Notes under the pieces: generated by a model
What the model was told of the DNA's origin: nothing
Seen by the model: only the letters and a program-made list of their open reading frames with translations
The model's database searches: none
Translations under genes and position numbers: made by a program
Assembly (NCBI RefSeq): GCF_026262505.1
Contig: NC_067207.1
Span: forward strand, 13,422,082-13,486,081
DNA: 64,000 nt
Direction: 5' to 3'
From: Trichomonas vaginalis G3
Taxonomy: Eukaryota > Parabasalia > Trichomonadida > Trichomonadidae
Shown here: piece after piece, positions 9,580 through 17,266 of the stretch
How positions within the stretch are numbered: position 1 is the stretch's first letter
How the letters are laid out: every line of letters starts with the position of its first letter

Positions 9580-9864
9580 ATGAAGCCCAAGGTCAAGTTC
9601 ACCACTATTTCTGGAAGGGCTGCCTTGACTCTCGAGATTTCGACTGGAATTCCAATTCAAATACCAGACGGGACAGCCTACGATGGCATAAAGCAAGCAA
9701 AGAAAGAAGCTCTTCTCAAGTTCTTTGCCAAGCGTCCTTGGATACTACTTCCAAACAGAGAGAGTCCAATTCCACGAATTATACAAATTCTCAGAGCACT
9801 GTTCCACTTCTCAGGACAACCGTTCTTCATAACCTCAGAAGGCGACATCCAACCAGTTCAGTAA
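9580..9864 (+). CDS. Hypothetical 94-aa protein, higher-GC codons
   Basis: Starts MKPKVKFTTISGRAALTLEI; the ATG is preferred over an upstream TTG. Codon use (AAG GTC AAG TTC ACC) is visibly richer in G/C than in neighbouring genes, hinting at separate origin. The product is basic with several Pro and a hydrophobic end. There is no counterpart in element B. Function unknown. Confidence 0.45.
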   Translation: MKPKVKFTTISGRAALTLEISTGIPIQIPDGTAYDGIKQAKKEALLKFFAKRPWILLPNRESPIPRIIQILRALFHFSGQPFFITSEGDIQPVQ

Positions 9865-9978
9865 ACCTTAACGTTTAACTTCACTTTTTTATGTTTTTTG
9901 TGAAAGTGTCAAAAATAAATTGTTTTCATGAGTTTTCTACGATGTTAGAAAACGTGTTATTTTCTAATATCTTCACAT

Positions 9979-10839
9979 TCAATACTTTTTCAGCACTTTT
10001 CCGTAGTTATATATGAAAGACAATTCGAGATAAAAGTCATAGTACAATGGAATAATATGTTGCACACAATTTGTTGTGAACCAAACTTGAAAGTCAGAGA
10101 AACTGTTACTAGGTGGTTCGTAGAATTTAGAAGCAAAGTCATAAAAGTCCTTACCAATACATAGAAAACTATTGTTGCTTGAACTGAAACTTGCATGACA
10201 CATAACATTTTGAGGGTCAAACACGTTTCTATAAACTGTCAAATCTGCTGGTGGAAGTATAAATTGAAATGGACCATCTGGTGGTAATGGTTCGTTCTGG
10301 TTTAGTAACCGAAGAAATTGTGCCCAAGAACGTTTGTCTACTTTCCAATATAAAAACTCTGTATCTCTTGGAGGGTTAATTTCAATCTTTTGAAATGAAA
10401 CGGTGGAGTTCATCTTGTCATATTCTAGTTTCAGATAGTATGTTCCATTTAGTAAAGAGTCGTATTTTTCTTGAAATTCCCAATAATATTTGTTCATTTG
10501 AGTTTGAAAATCATTTAGAGTTTTCTCAAGACTTTCGTCTGAACGAACTGTAAAGATTCTCATTTCGTCAAATTTGTCTATTAGACCATCAGAACCTTTA
10601 TACTGCCCATGAAAATATACTGCGAACATAAATGCGTTAGTTCTATTTGAAAACAAAACTCTTCTAAATCCTATTGCCTTTGCATCTGAAGGACTTTGAA
10701 GCCAACGAATTGGATAGTCAAACCTGTATACTCGGGATGAAATTTCCTCATCTGAAATAGTCCTACCAGCATTTGTAAAGATATAGTCTAACGGTTTTGT
10801 ATCTGCTACTTTTGTTCTTTGTTTTTCAACCTGAAGCAT
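9979..10839 (-). CDS. Hypothetical structural-type protein, 286 aa (paralogue of 282-aa protein)
   Basis: It shares with the 282-aa protein at 14554-15402 the blocks TKPLDxxFTN near residue 15-25, YRFDYPxRWL, AIGFRR, VFDPxxxxxHASFS near 210 and FQVWFTT...IIPLYxxFYLELSFIYNY at the C-terminus. This indicates an ancient duplication within the element lineage. Both flank the integrase/fibre block. A virion role is inferred only from neighbourhood. The twin is at 34599-35459; both look whole. Confidence 0.7.
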   Translation of the reverse strand: MLQVEKQRTKVADTKPLDYIFTNAGRTISDEEISSRVYRFDYPIRWLQSPSDAKAIGFRRVLFSNRTNAFMFAVYFHGQYKGSDGLIDKFDEMRIFTVRSDESLEKTLNDFQTQMNKYYWEFQEKYDSLLNGTYYLKLEYDKMNSTVSFQKIEINPPRDTEFLYWKVDKRSWAQFLRLLNQNEPLPPDGPFQFILPPADLTVYRNVFDPQNVMCHASFSSSNNSFLCIGKDFYDFASKFYEPPSNSFSDFQVWFTTNCVQHIIPLYYDFYLELSFIYNYGKVLKKY

Positions 10840-10974
10840 TTAATATATGTAAAAATATATTGTTTTAAAATGGTATGCCATTTCATATTTCTCATCTAAC
10901 AAACAAGTTTCCCAACGGTCTTCTCCAACAAACTCAGCGTACATTTCAAATAAAATTAAAAAATATTTTTTTCT
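10840..10974. other. Short spacer (no HNH gene here, unlike element B)
   Basis: In element B the equivalent interval holds an 83-aa gene and an HNH endonuclease gene. In element A the interval is only 135 bp and holds no gene, apart from short edge matches to the HNH gene and the A/T leader. Confidence 0.6.
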
Positions 10975-11559
10975 TTACTTTACATAACCGCCTGCTGCCA
11001 TAAGTCTTTGACGCCAACCCATACCAGCTAATGAAGGTTGACTTGGTTTAGTTTCCAAACTAAACTTTGGTTTTGGTTTATCTTCAGTTTTTGGTTTTTC
11101 TTCTTCTATCGGTTTTTCGTCACTTTTCGGTTCCTCTGACTTTACTTCACTTGCAGGAACAGTTGTGTCGTCAACATCTTCATAAATATCATATGCCATT
11201 TGTTTTTGTTTTCCTTTCAACTTTTTGTGTTTGTTGTAAAGTTTAGAATATTTCGACTCTAAGTCAATGAGATGTTCTATAATGAACTGTTGGTCAGTGA
11301 AGTAAACTTTTCCATCTGTTGTCTCGAAAGCTCCTTCAGACTTCAATATTTTATTTGTGAGAGTCTGTTTCTTTTTTGAGATACTTGCCGTTCCATTTTT
11401 ATGAAAAGTGACTTTGTAGTTAGGGTTTGTATTTCCAGACCTGGCACTTTCTATTATTGAATTTTTCTCTTCATCTGTAAGTTCTTTGACAGGTTTTGAC
11501 AATGGTTCTGAACTTTTTGTTTGTGGTGTCAAATCTACCGTTTCAACTTCTTCGGTCAT
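10975..11559 (-). CDS. Charged, low-complexity 194-aa protein
   Basis: The N-terminal third is Ser/Thr/Glu-rich, the middle has a short helical stretch (EHLIDLESKYSKLYNKHKKL), and the C-terminal third alternates Glu/Lys/Pro before a conserved end LAGMGWRQRLMAAGGYVK. The leader ends TTTTACTGAGATGAAATG, shared with the 50-aa gene upstream. A scaffold or virion protein is plausible from composition but unproven. The element B homologue (33081-33664) is broken. Confidence 0.65.
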   Translation of the reverse strand: MTEEVETVDLTPQTKSSEPLSKPVKELTDEEKNSIIESARSGNTNPNYKVTFHKNGTASISKKKQTLTNKILKSEGAFETTDGKVYFTDQQFIIEHLIDLESKYSKLYNKHKKLKGKQKQMAYDIYEDVDDTTVPASEVKSEEPKSDEKPIEEEKPKTEDKPKPKFSLETKPSQPSLAGMGWRQRLMAAGGYVK

Positions 11560-11578
11560 TTCATCTCAGTAAAAAATT

Positions 11579-11731
11579 TTAGTTTGGTTTGTTTTCAACT
11601 GGTTGTTGTTGTTTTTTAAGTCGGTCTAAAACTTCCTGAGGTATAGGAAGAACTTGACAAACACGTTGTGTAACTGCTGGAAGCCGACAAATCCATCTTG
11701 AACCCATTTGTCTCAATGCTGTATTGTTCAT
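11579..11731 (-). CDS. Small conserved protein, 50 aa
   Basis: It reads MNNTALRQMGSRWICRLPAV and continues to a Lys/Gln-rich end (51 codons with stop). It lies between two genes of the same strand with gaps of about 20 bases and carries the same ACTGAGATGAA leader. Too short for ordinary ORF calling, but spacing, leader and a recognisable homologue in element B support it. Function unknown. Confidence 0.6.
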   Translation of the reverse strand: MNNTALRQMGSRWICRLPAVTQRVCQVLPIPQEVLDRLKKQQQPVENKPN

Positions 11732-11750
11732 TTCATCTCAGTAAAAAACT

Positions 11751-12152
11751 TTACATTCCCCACGTTTGAGGCGGTTGAGATTGGTTATTGTTTACCCATT
11801 GTTGTGCATGGTTATATCCTCTGTTAAAGAATCTTTCACCTTGGTCCATATAGTGTCCTGCTTGGTTATAGTAGTCATTTGCTTTGTTATAATAGTTTCC
11901 TGCTTGTCTTCCTACATTGTCCATCCATCCTTGAACTTTTCCTCTTGTTTCAGGATTTGGAATAAGATTTGTTGCATCTCGTGCTACATCCCAACCTTTC
12001 TGTACAGTTTGTATAATAGGTTGTGCTTTCTCTTTAAGTATACCTAATGTACTCAAAATCTTCCTTCCAACTCCAAATATACCTCTGGCTATTGTTCCCA
12101 CTGCGGGCAAAAATCTGGATGCAACTCCTGCTAATGCGCCAAATAAACCCAT
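11751..12152 (-). CDS. Glycine-rich MGLFG protein, 133 aa, candidate membrane-active virion protein
   Basis: It begins MGLFGALAGVASRFLPAVGT, a glycine-second, hydrophobic/amphipathic N-terminus compatible with N-myristoylation and membrane insertion. A helical middle and a Tyr/Asn/Gln-rich tail (YYNKANDYYNQAGHYMDQ) follow. Similar small MG-start proteins of non-enveloped viruses breach membranes; that role here is inference. It diverges from the integrase gene across an 18-bp gap. The element B homologue is broken. Confidence 0.6.
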   Translation of the reverse strand: MGLFGALAGVASRFLPAVGTIARGIFGVGRKILSTLGILKEKAQPIIQTVQKGWDVARDATNLIPNPETRGKVQGWMDNVGRQAGNYYNKANDYYNQAGHYMDQGERFFNRGYNHAQQWVNNNQSQPPQTWGM

Positions 12153-12169
12153 TTCTTATAGGATAAAAA

Positions 12170-13129
12170 ATGACGAATCCAAACAAGGACCCCTATGTTT
12201 CTAAAGCAACAAAAAAAGCACTCATGGTAAAAATCTTTAGTTCAACACCAAATGCTTGGTTTATGGATATCTTGGAAAACATTCCGAGAGTTAGAACAGA
12301 TGGACCACCATACTGGCTAATATTTGTCGGTCAAAACACAAGATACTGTGAAGCCATACCATTATGGTCCAAAAATATTTTAGATGTGAAAACTGCTTTG
12401 ACAATATTCGTTGACAAATACCATCCAACAAAACTGACATCTGACTTTGAAAGTTCTTTCAAATCAGATGATGTAAAAAACTATCTGCGTTCAAAAAATG
12501 TAAACCAATATTTCATTGTCGACCAAAACCATTCTGCTCTTGGTGTCATTGACGGTTGTATAAAAATGTTAAGAGACTTAAACCAACCACAAGGTGGTGA
12601 AGCAAATGAAATGTCATATGACGACAAGTATAGACACTTCTCCCAGGCAAAGATGAGACAAGTTTTAAATATTTACAATAGCCGTAAACAAAAAGGTTTG
12701 GGAAACCACTCCCCCGAAGAAATGAAAAACAACCCTGACTTAGAGAAAGACTATATATTTAATAATTTAGTCAAAAGAGACAAACAAGAAAGAATGCCGG
12801 GCTTCAAACTTCAGAAAGGTGACAAAGTAAAAATAGAAATACCTAAACGCGACCCATATGAAAATACTATTGACTATGACAACAATGGGAACCCGACAGG
12901 TACTCACATTCGTGTTCGTAAAAATAGAAGAAAGTATACAAGAGAATATTATGAAGTTTTAGGCAAACATGGCAAAATGTACAGACTGCAAGCAGAAGAT
13001 AAAACGACTATTGTCAGACCTCGTTTCAAACTTGTCAAAGTTCAAGGTGGTATACTTTCAAAAACAGTTCCTAACAAATATAAGACAACTCCTGACGAAT
13101 ATGCTAAAGAAGTTGAAAATGACGACTAA
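12170..13129 (+). CDS. Maverick/Polinton retroviral-type (c-)integrase
   Basis: The 319-residue product has a rve-type catalytic core with acidic residues at WFMDIL (residue 33), LTSDFESSF (92) and an acidic residue 35 positions further on, followed by the usual basic, SH3-like C-terminal region (RKYTREYYEVLGKHGKMYRLQ). These enzymes insert the element with a 6-bp target duplication, which agrees with the ACATAA duplication around element B. Its last codons overlap the end of the convergent fibre gene by 4 bp. The copy looks whole; the one in B is broken. Confidence 0.88.
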   Translation: MTNPNKDPYVSKATKKALMVKIFSSTPNAWFMDILENIPRVRTDGPPYWLIFVGQNTRYCEAIPLWSKNILDVKTALTIFVDKYHPTKLTSDFESSFKSDDVKNYLRSKNVNQYFIVDQNHSALGVIDGCIKMLRDLNQPQGGEANEMSYDDKYRHFSQAKMRQVLNIYNSRKQKGLGNHSPEEMKNNPDLEKDYIFNNLVKRDKQERMPGFKLQKGDKVKIEIPKRDPYENTIDYDNNGNPTGTHIRVRKNRRKYTREYYEVLGKHGKMYRLQAEDKTTIVRPRFKLVKVQGGILSKTVPNKYKTTPDEYAKEVENDD

Positions 13130-14535
13130 GCATTTCTATACCATGCGTAAACTGTCATGTAAGGTGGCATGTATTCTTTACTTTGTCCCGTTGTTTGCGT
13201 ATATCCCGAAACGCGATGTGTATGGTTTCCATCTCCCTGAGTGTTACCCCAGAAACAATTTATAGCAAACTGAACGTCGTCTTTAACATCATATCCTTTA
13301 CCTTTTTTCATTGCTGACCAATCCCAAAAATTATGCTTATGCCAACCTGCTTGAGATGTACTTAAATCTATGTAGTGACTATGTGCAGGTAAATTTTCAC
13401 CTGAAATCGTTTTACTTCCCCCTGTTTCCTTTGAAGAGTTTGCACAATACAAAAACCTGTCGACTATTTGAGTCCAAGTTCCAAAACCCAGAACTGTTTC
13501 TGGATTTGTTGAGTTCATTGACGTATAAATAGAGCCTATAGGATATAATGTTTGAAGCATTTCTGTCTTTAATGTTTGAAGCTCTGTTTTGTCAGCCTTC
13601 TTGTCATATAAATCTTGAGCAGTGAATTTAATATTATGTTCATCCTTCATGACATAAACATCTTTACATCTAATGTTTCTCATCGTCGTTATGTCGTCAT
13701 CCGATGTTAAACCTTGTGGAAAGTTAGGAGGTTTACAATATATTGCATCCCCACCAGTTTCTTCAACCGTTCCTTCAATACTTTCTATAGCAACAGTTGT
13801 GAAGAAATCATGTGTATGGTTCTTGTCTGCTTTCTTCTCTAACTCATCGTTAACATAAGTTTTATCTGCTTTAAGGTCTAAACATCCTGAAACCCATCCT
13901 GTGTCGGCTTTAACTTTAAAAGTCTTCGATGTCCATTCATGGTACCAGTCAACCCTTTCTTTCATTTCGTTATCTTTTTCATCCACATATTCCTTATCCG
14001 CTTTCTTCTCTAACTTACTAGCCACATATTCCTTATCTGCTTTCTTTTCAAGGCTAACGTTTAAGTCTGTTATTTCAGATATAGAATGTGTATGAGTCTT
14101 TTTAGAATATTCGTTTTCAGCTCTCGTCACTTCACTTGACATTTTATTGTCAACATATGTTTTGTCTGCTAGTTCAGGATGAGTATGTTCTTTTGTTGCA
14201 TAAGCATTGTTAGCTCTTTCTTCTTCTTTTGCTATTGCATCGTCTACATATTCTTTGTCAGCTTTGTTGTCAACATCTGCTTTCAAAAGAAGTTCATTTA
14301 TAGGTTTCTCGTTTAAAGTTCCTTTTGTTGGATTTATACAGACAGTATTGTTCTTCTTGTCTTGAAATAGAAACTCATCTGTCATTGGGTTTAATGTCAG
14401 TTTTAAGTTTCCTTCTTTCAATGACTCAGATATCTTAGAATAGTTTGAAAAGTTTGTTGTGTTCTTATTTAGAGCTTGCATAATGAGTTGTCGGTTGTGT
14501 TGTATTTCTCTTATGGAAGCAATATCTTTCGACAT
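13126..14535 (-). CDS. Fibre-like protein with tail-collar-type C-terminus
   Basis: Of 469 residues, the first two thirds carry repeated KADKxYVD / KKADKEYVD and HTH units typical of trimeric phage fibre shafts. From about residue 320 comes YPIGSIYTS...GFGTWTQI..RFLY, the signature of phage tail-collar/short-fibre tips, then His-rich GNHTHRVSGYTQ and a C-terminal MTVYAWYRNA. A receptor-binding fibre on the virion is the natural reading, from established phage families. It looks whole, as does its twin at 30105-31514. Confidence 0.78.
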   Translation of the reverse strand: MSKDIASIREIQHNRQLIMQALNKNTTNFSNYSKISESLKEGNLKLTLNPMTDEFLFQDKKNNTVCINPTKGTLNEKPINELLLKADVDNKADKEYVDDAIAKEEERANNAYATKEHTHPELADKTYVDNKMSSEVTRAENEYSKKTHTHSISEITDLNVSLEKKADKEYVASKLEKKADKEYVDEKDNEMKERVDWYHEWTSKTFKVKADTGWVSGCLDLKADKTYVNDELEKKADKNHTHDFFTTVAIESIEGTVEETGGDAIYCKPPNFPQGLTSDDDITTMRNIRCKDVYVMKDEHNIKFTAQDLYDKKADKTELQTLKTEMLQTLYPIGSIYTSMNSTNPETVLGFGTWTQIVDRFLYCANSSKETGGSKTISGENLPAHSHYIDLSTSQAGWHKHNFWDWSAMKKGKGYDVKDDVQFAINCFWGNTQGDGNHTHRVSGYTQTTGQSKEYMPPYMTVYAWYRNA

Positions 14536-14553
14536 TTTTATTCTAGATAAAAT

Positions 14554-15402
14554 ATGCTTTCAATAGAAAAAGAAAATTCAAGAGTTGCTACAACTAAACC
14601 ATTAGATGAACTTTTTACTAATGTCGGTCAAAAGTTTGAGACAGAGACCGTAAAGCATGAAGGCTATCGTTTTGACTACCCATTAAGATGGCTAAGAGAC
14701 CCATCTGTCACAAAAGCTATTGGCTTTCGTAGAATGAAGTTCATTTCAGAAGCCATACATGGTTTCCCATTTACGGTCGGTTTTGAAGTTCGATACTATA
14801 ACAAAGAAAAACGTATGTATGAGAAATTTGAACAGGGAAAACTTTTACAAGTTAGTTTGCTTGTAAACTTAGAAACAACTCTTCAAGCTTTTCAAGAAAA
14901 AATAAACGATATCTATATCGAATATGCAAAACAGTATAACATTGACGAGGGAGAGTACCATCTCGATATTATTTATGACAGGAAAAATGCAACTGTTAAA
15001 ATCAATAAAATAGAAGACCTTGGAGAAAACGTTTATATTTCTACAAAATATAACAACTTGGCATGGTATAGATTTATGAGGATGTTAAATCAGCCTGCAG
15101 CATATCCAGTACACCCAGACTTTTATGAAGTCGAAAACCCTAATGGAACATATGAAAATGTTTTCGACCCAGCTGCTATTATTGTTCATGCTTCATTTTC
15201 TGGCGCCCAAAACTCTTTCTTATGCTTGGCAAATGACTTTTACGAAAAACCTACAAAGTTATACGAACCACCAAGTGGAAGTATTTCAGACTTTCAAGTA
15301 TGGTTTACTACAGATGGAAGAAAAAGAATAATTCCATTATACCATGCGTTTTACTTAGAACTTAGTTTCATATACAACTACTATCGAACGGTAAAAATAT
15401 AA
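14554..15402 (+). CDS. Hypothetical structural-type protein, 282 aa
   Basis: Paralogue of the 286-aa protein (9979-10839), sharing the TKPLDELFTN, FDYPLRWL, AIGFRR and C-terminal FQVWFTTDG...IIPLYHAFYLELSFIYNY blocks. It is divergent from the fibre gene with an 18-bp gap and convergent with the 80-aa gene. A minor virion component is a guess from context. The homologue in element B is broken. Confidence 0.65.
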   Translation: MLSIEKENSRVATTKPLDELFTNVGQKFETETVKHEGYRFDYPLRWLRDPSVTKAIGFRRMKFISEAIHGFPFTVGFEVRYYNKEKRMYEKFEQGKLLQVSLLVNLETTLQAFQEKINDIYIEYAKQYNIDEGEYHLDIIYDRKNATVKINKIEDLGENVYISTKYNNLAWYRFMRMLNQPAAYPVHPDFYEVENPNGTYENVFDPAAIIVHASFSGAQNSFLCLANDFYEKPTKLYEPPSGSISDFQVWFTTDGRKRIIPLYHAFYLELSFIYNYYRTVKI

Positions 15403-15406
15403 TTTT

Positions 15407-15649
15407 TTAATACGGTTGAGGTGTTGGATTTGGTTGCCAACTAGACTGTGGTGCAGGTTCAGGCTGTTGTATAACAGGAGCTTGTTCTTCTGGTTCAGGG
15501 TCTTTAGGTATAATACCAACGAACTGACCTACTCTTTTACCAATATTTTTGACACCGTTCCAAATTCCTCTTCCTACGGTTTTTATTCCATTCCATATAC
15601 CTCTTCCAACTCTTCTGAAGAAGTTTCCAATACTACTGAAGAAACCCAT
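15407..15649 (-). CDS. Small MGFFS protein, 80 aa, candidate myristoylated virion protein
   Basis: It begins MGFFSSIGNFFRRVGRGIWN, then a direct peptide repeat (GRGIWNGIKTVGRGIWNGVKNIGK) forming an amphipathic Gly/Trp/Lys-rich helix, then a Pro/Gln tail. The glycine-second start and amphipathic repeat suggest membrane interaction. The twin at 28992-29234 looks whole, and conservation of the repeat argues that it matters. Confidence 0.6.
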   Translation of the reverse strand: MGFFSSIGNFFRRVGRGIWNGIKTVGRGIWNGVKNIGKRVGQFVGIIPKDPEPEEQAPVIQQPEPAPQSSWQPNPTPQPY

Positions 15650-15667
15650 TTTACTATATGTAAAAAT

Positions 15668-16030
15668 CTAATGTCCACCTAGTCTCTTACGTTTCCTGTT
15701 GAGTTCCATAGCATTCTTTAACTGGAGCTCATACATTCTGTTTCTCCTCTGGTAGAAAACATATTCTGGGTCAACTCCTGTGTTCGCGTCATCTGCATAA
15801 AGTTGTTTATATCCCACTTCAGGGTTTGTATAAAACTCTTTCCATCTCATATTTGCATACCATGGTGGCAAACCTAACGCAGCGTCATTTGACATGGCAG
15901 TTTGCATTTGTACATCTGTTGGCACTTGACCATAGTTTGCCATTGCAGTTTGTATTCTAACTTCATTTGGAATATTCTCTGGGTTTGGTTGTCCAGGTTG
16001 CTGTGCATTCGCTAAGTTCTGTGCGTCCAT
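15668..16030 (-). CDS. Hypothetical 120-aa protein
   Basis: The N-terminus is rich in Ala/Asn/Gln/Pro with an internal repeat (VRIQTAMANYGQVPTDVQMQTAMSN), and the C-terminus is basic (KRKRLGGH). It is almost identical to 28611-28973 in element B. It lies in a tight same-strand run with the 80-aa, 43-aa and methyltransferase genes, with gaps of about 20 bases. No family recognised. Confidence 0.65.
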   Translation of the reverse strand: MDAQNLANAQQPGQPNPENIPNEVRIQTAMANYGQVPTDVQMQTAMSNDAALGLPPWYANMRWKEFYTNPEVGYKQLYADDANTGVDPEYVFYQRRNRMYELQLKNAMELNRKRKRLGGH

Positions 16031-16052
16031 TTAATATTAGATAAAATATCTC

Positions 16053-16184
16053 TTACGAGTACATATACTGAACATTTGCAGGCATTGGTTCATCTTCATA
16101 TTCTCTATATCTTTCTGCCACGTCAAAGAAATAAATGACACAATGGAAAAAACCTAAAACAAGTAGTCCTATTTCAAACCACAT
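16053..16184 (-). CDS. Small single-span membrane protein, 43 aa
   Basis: Reads MWFEIGLLVLGFFHCVIYFF then a charged tail ending NVQYMYS. Residues 4-20 form one hydrophobic span. Its first 16 bases overlap the end of the methyltransferase gene in another frame, an arrangement kept in element B (28456-28587) with an almost identical peptide. Conservation across both copies supports a real gene despite its size. Confidence 0.6.
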   Translation of the reverse strand: MWFEIGLLVLGFFHCVIYFFDVAERYREYEDEPMPANVQYMYS

Positions 16185-16987
16185 TTACTTACTAATAAAA
16201 TTTCGTTATTGTGACACTTTCTCCGGTTTATAGGACCTCTCTCATATTCTATCTTGTCATATCTAAACTCATAGTCATGTATGTCCTCTAACCATCTCAT
16301 AACGGTTTCCAAACCACTTTTATCGGATGTAAAGTAAAAGCATGGATGGTTATGTAAAACGTCTAAAGTTTCTAAAGAGTCTCTCAAAGTCCAGTCTACT
16401 TGGTATTGAAAATCCCATGTGTTATAGAACGGCGGGTCCACTATAAAGAAAACATTTTCCTTGTCTTTATATTTTTCATACAACTCTGTCCAATAACATC
16501 TCACAAACTCTATACCCTCAATATATTTTTCTATGTCCTCTTTGAAAACATTTGTATAGTTAAGATATAAAACTTTTGACATAAGTGTTTCAATGTCATG
16601 AACTCTTATAGAACCACTATATAATAGTCTAGCAGATATACTATCCCAGTCTATATATTCTGCTTTTTTCAAAACCTCTCTCACAATATTTTTCTTATCT
16701 AATGGTATACGTTCCATCTTACCTATAGGTATCTTTTCTTTTAACTCTTTCAATATATTGTTTGTGTCTGGTATATGTTTGAGACGGTCCATATAGTTGT
16801 CGAAGTCATTGCATATAATCTTTGAGTCTGGGAATATTGTATGGCACAAATGGGATATATAGAAACTTCCACCGAACAAATCTACAAATGTTAGACCATT
16901 CGGTAGTTTCTTAAGTTCTCTCAATATAATATCTTTACATTTACTCTTATTTCCAAAGAACGGTAACGGTGGTTTTGTAAAATTCAT
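16169..16987 (-). CDS. D12-class (Dam-like) DNA adenine methyltransferase
   Basis: The 272-residue product has PFFGNKSKCKD near the N-terminus, VDLFGGSFYISHL (AdoMet-binding motif I) at 35-47, NDFDNYMDRL at about 60-69 and the catalytic motif IV VDPPFYNT at about 183-190, in the order of the D12/Dam class. It would methylate adenine N6; Dam-class enzymes often use GATC. It lies closest to the terminal repeat. It looks whole, as does the B copy. Confidence 0.82.
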   Translation of the reverse strand: MNFTKPPLPFFGNKSKCKDIILRELKKLPNGLTFVDLFGGSFYISHLCHTIFPDSKIICNDFDNYMDRLKHIPDTNNILKELKEKIPIGKMERIPLDKKNIVREVLKKAEYIDWDSISARLLYSGSIRVHDIETLMSKVLYLNYTNVFKEDIEKYIEGIEFVRCYWTELYEKYKDKENVFFIVDPPFYNTWDFQYQVDWTLRDSLETLDVLHNHPCFYFTSDKSGLETVMRWLEDIHDYEFRYDKIEYERGPINRRKCHNNEILLVSKCGLK

Positions 16988-17019
16988 TTATATATAATAA
17001 TAAAAATGTTTTTCCTGAA

Positions 17020-17266
17020 AAGTGACAGAAAAGTGACAAAACATGAAAACATATATAATTTGTGAAAAGCGACACATTATATAATGTTTTCGACCCAGAA
17101 GAAGGCTTCTTCCCAGAAGCAATGGAGGAAGAAGAAGAGTCCTCCGAATTCACACCAGAAGACTAACAATTTTCCGAATAAAAACTTCATTTATACTAAA
17201 CATCTTCAGGGCTAGAGGGCACGAAGTGCCTGGAGGCCCCACTACCTTTTTTTTTTTTTTTTTTTT
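17020..17266. repeat. Right terminal inverted repeat of element A
   Basis: It contains the subterminal segment AACATATATAATTTGTG, GACACATTATA, the terminal hairpin GGCACGAAGTGCC at about 17218-17230, GCCCCACTACC and a 20-base T run ending at 17266. The same sequence is inverted at 27039-27206 and direct at 52216-52378. Relative to B it carries about 57 extra bases near 17098-17155. Confidence 0.85.

Larger units (their letters stand above)
1..17266. mobile_element. Element A: Maverick/Polinton-like element, partial (left side outside window)
   Basis: The right end is a terminal repeat finishing in a T run at 17266, with the same terminal sequence as both ends of element B. Gene order read leftwards from this end matches element B read rightwards from 27039, so A and B lie head to head in opposite orientation. 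Contents include an adenine methyltransferase, integrase, fibre-like protein, KilA-N proteins, packaging ATPase, SF3 helicase and capsid-type proteins. Several genes are broken; others look whole. Near identity to B suggests recent insertion. The flanking base string after the end is CATTTC; the matching left target duplication would lie outside the window. Confidence 0.88.

Noticed and set aside
16947-17153. Minus-strand ORF near the end of element A with Ser-rich start
   Set aside because: It crosses the methyltransferase leader and terminal repeat and has no counterpart in element B.
17020-17160. Protein-coding tail (VFDPEEGFFPEAM...) inside the terminal repeat of element A
   Set aside because: No start codon, stop close upstream, and the other terminal repeats lack most of it; insufficient support for a gene.
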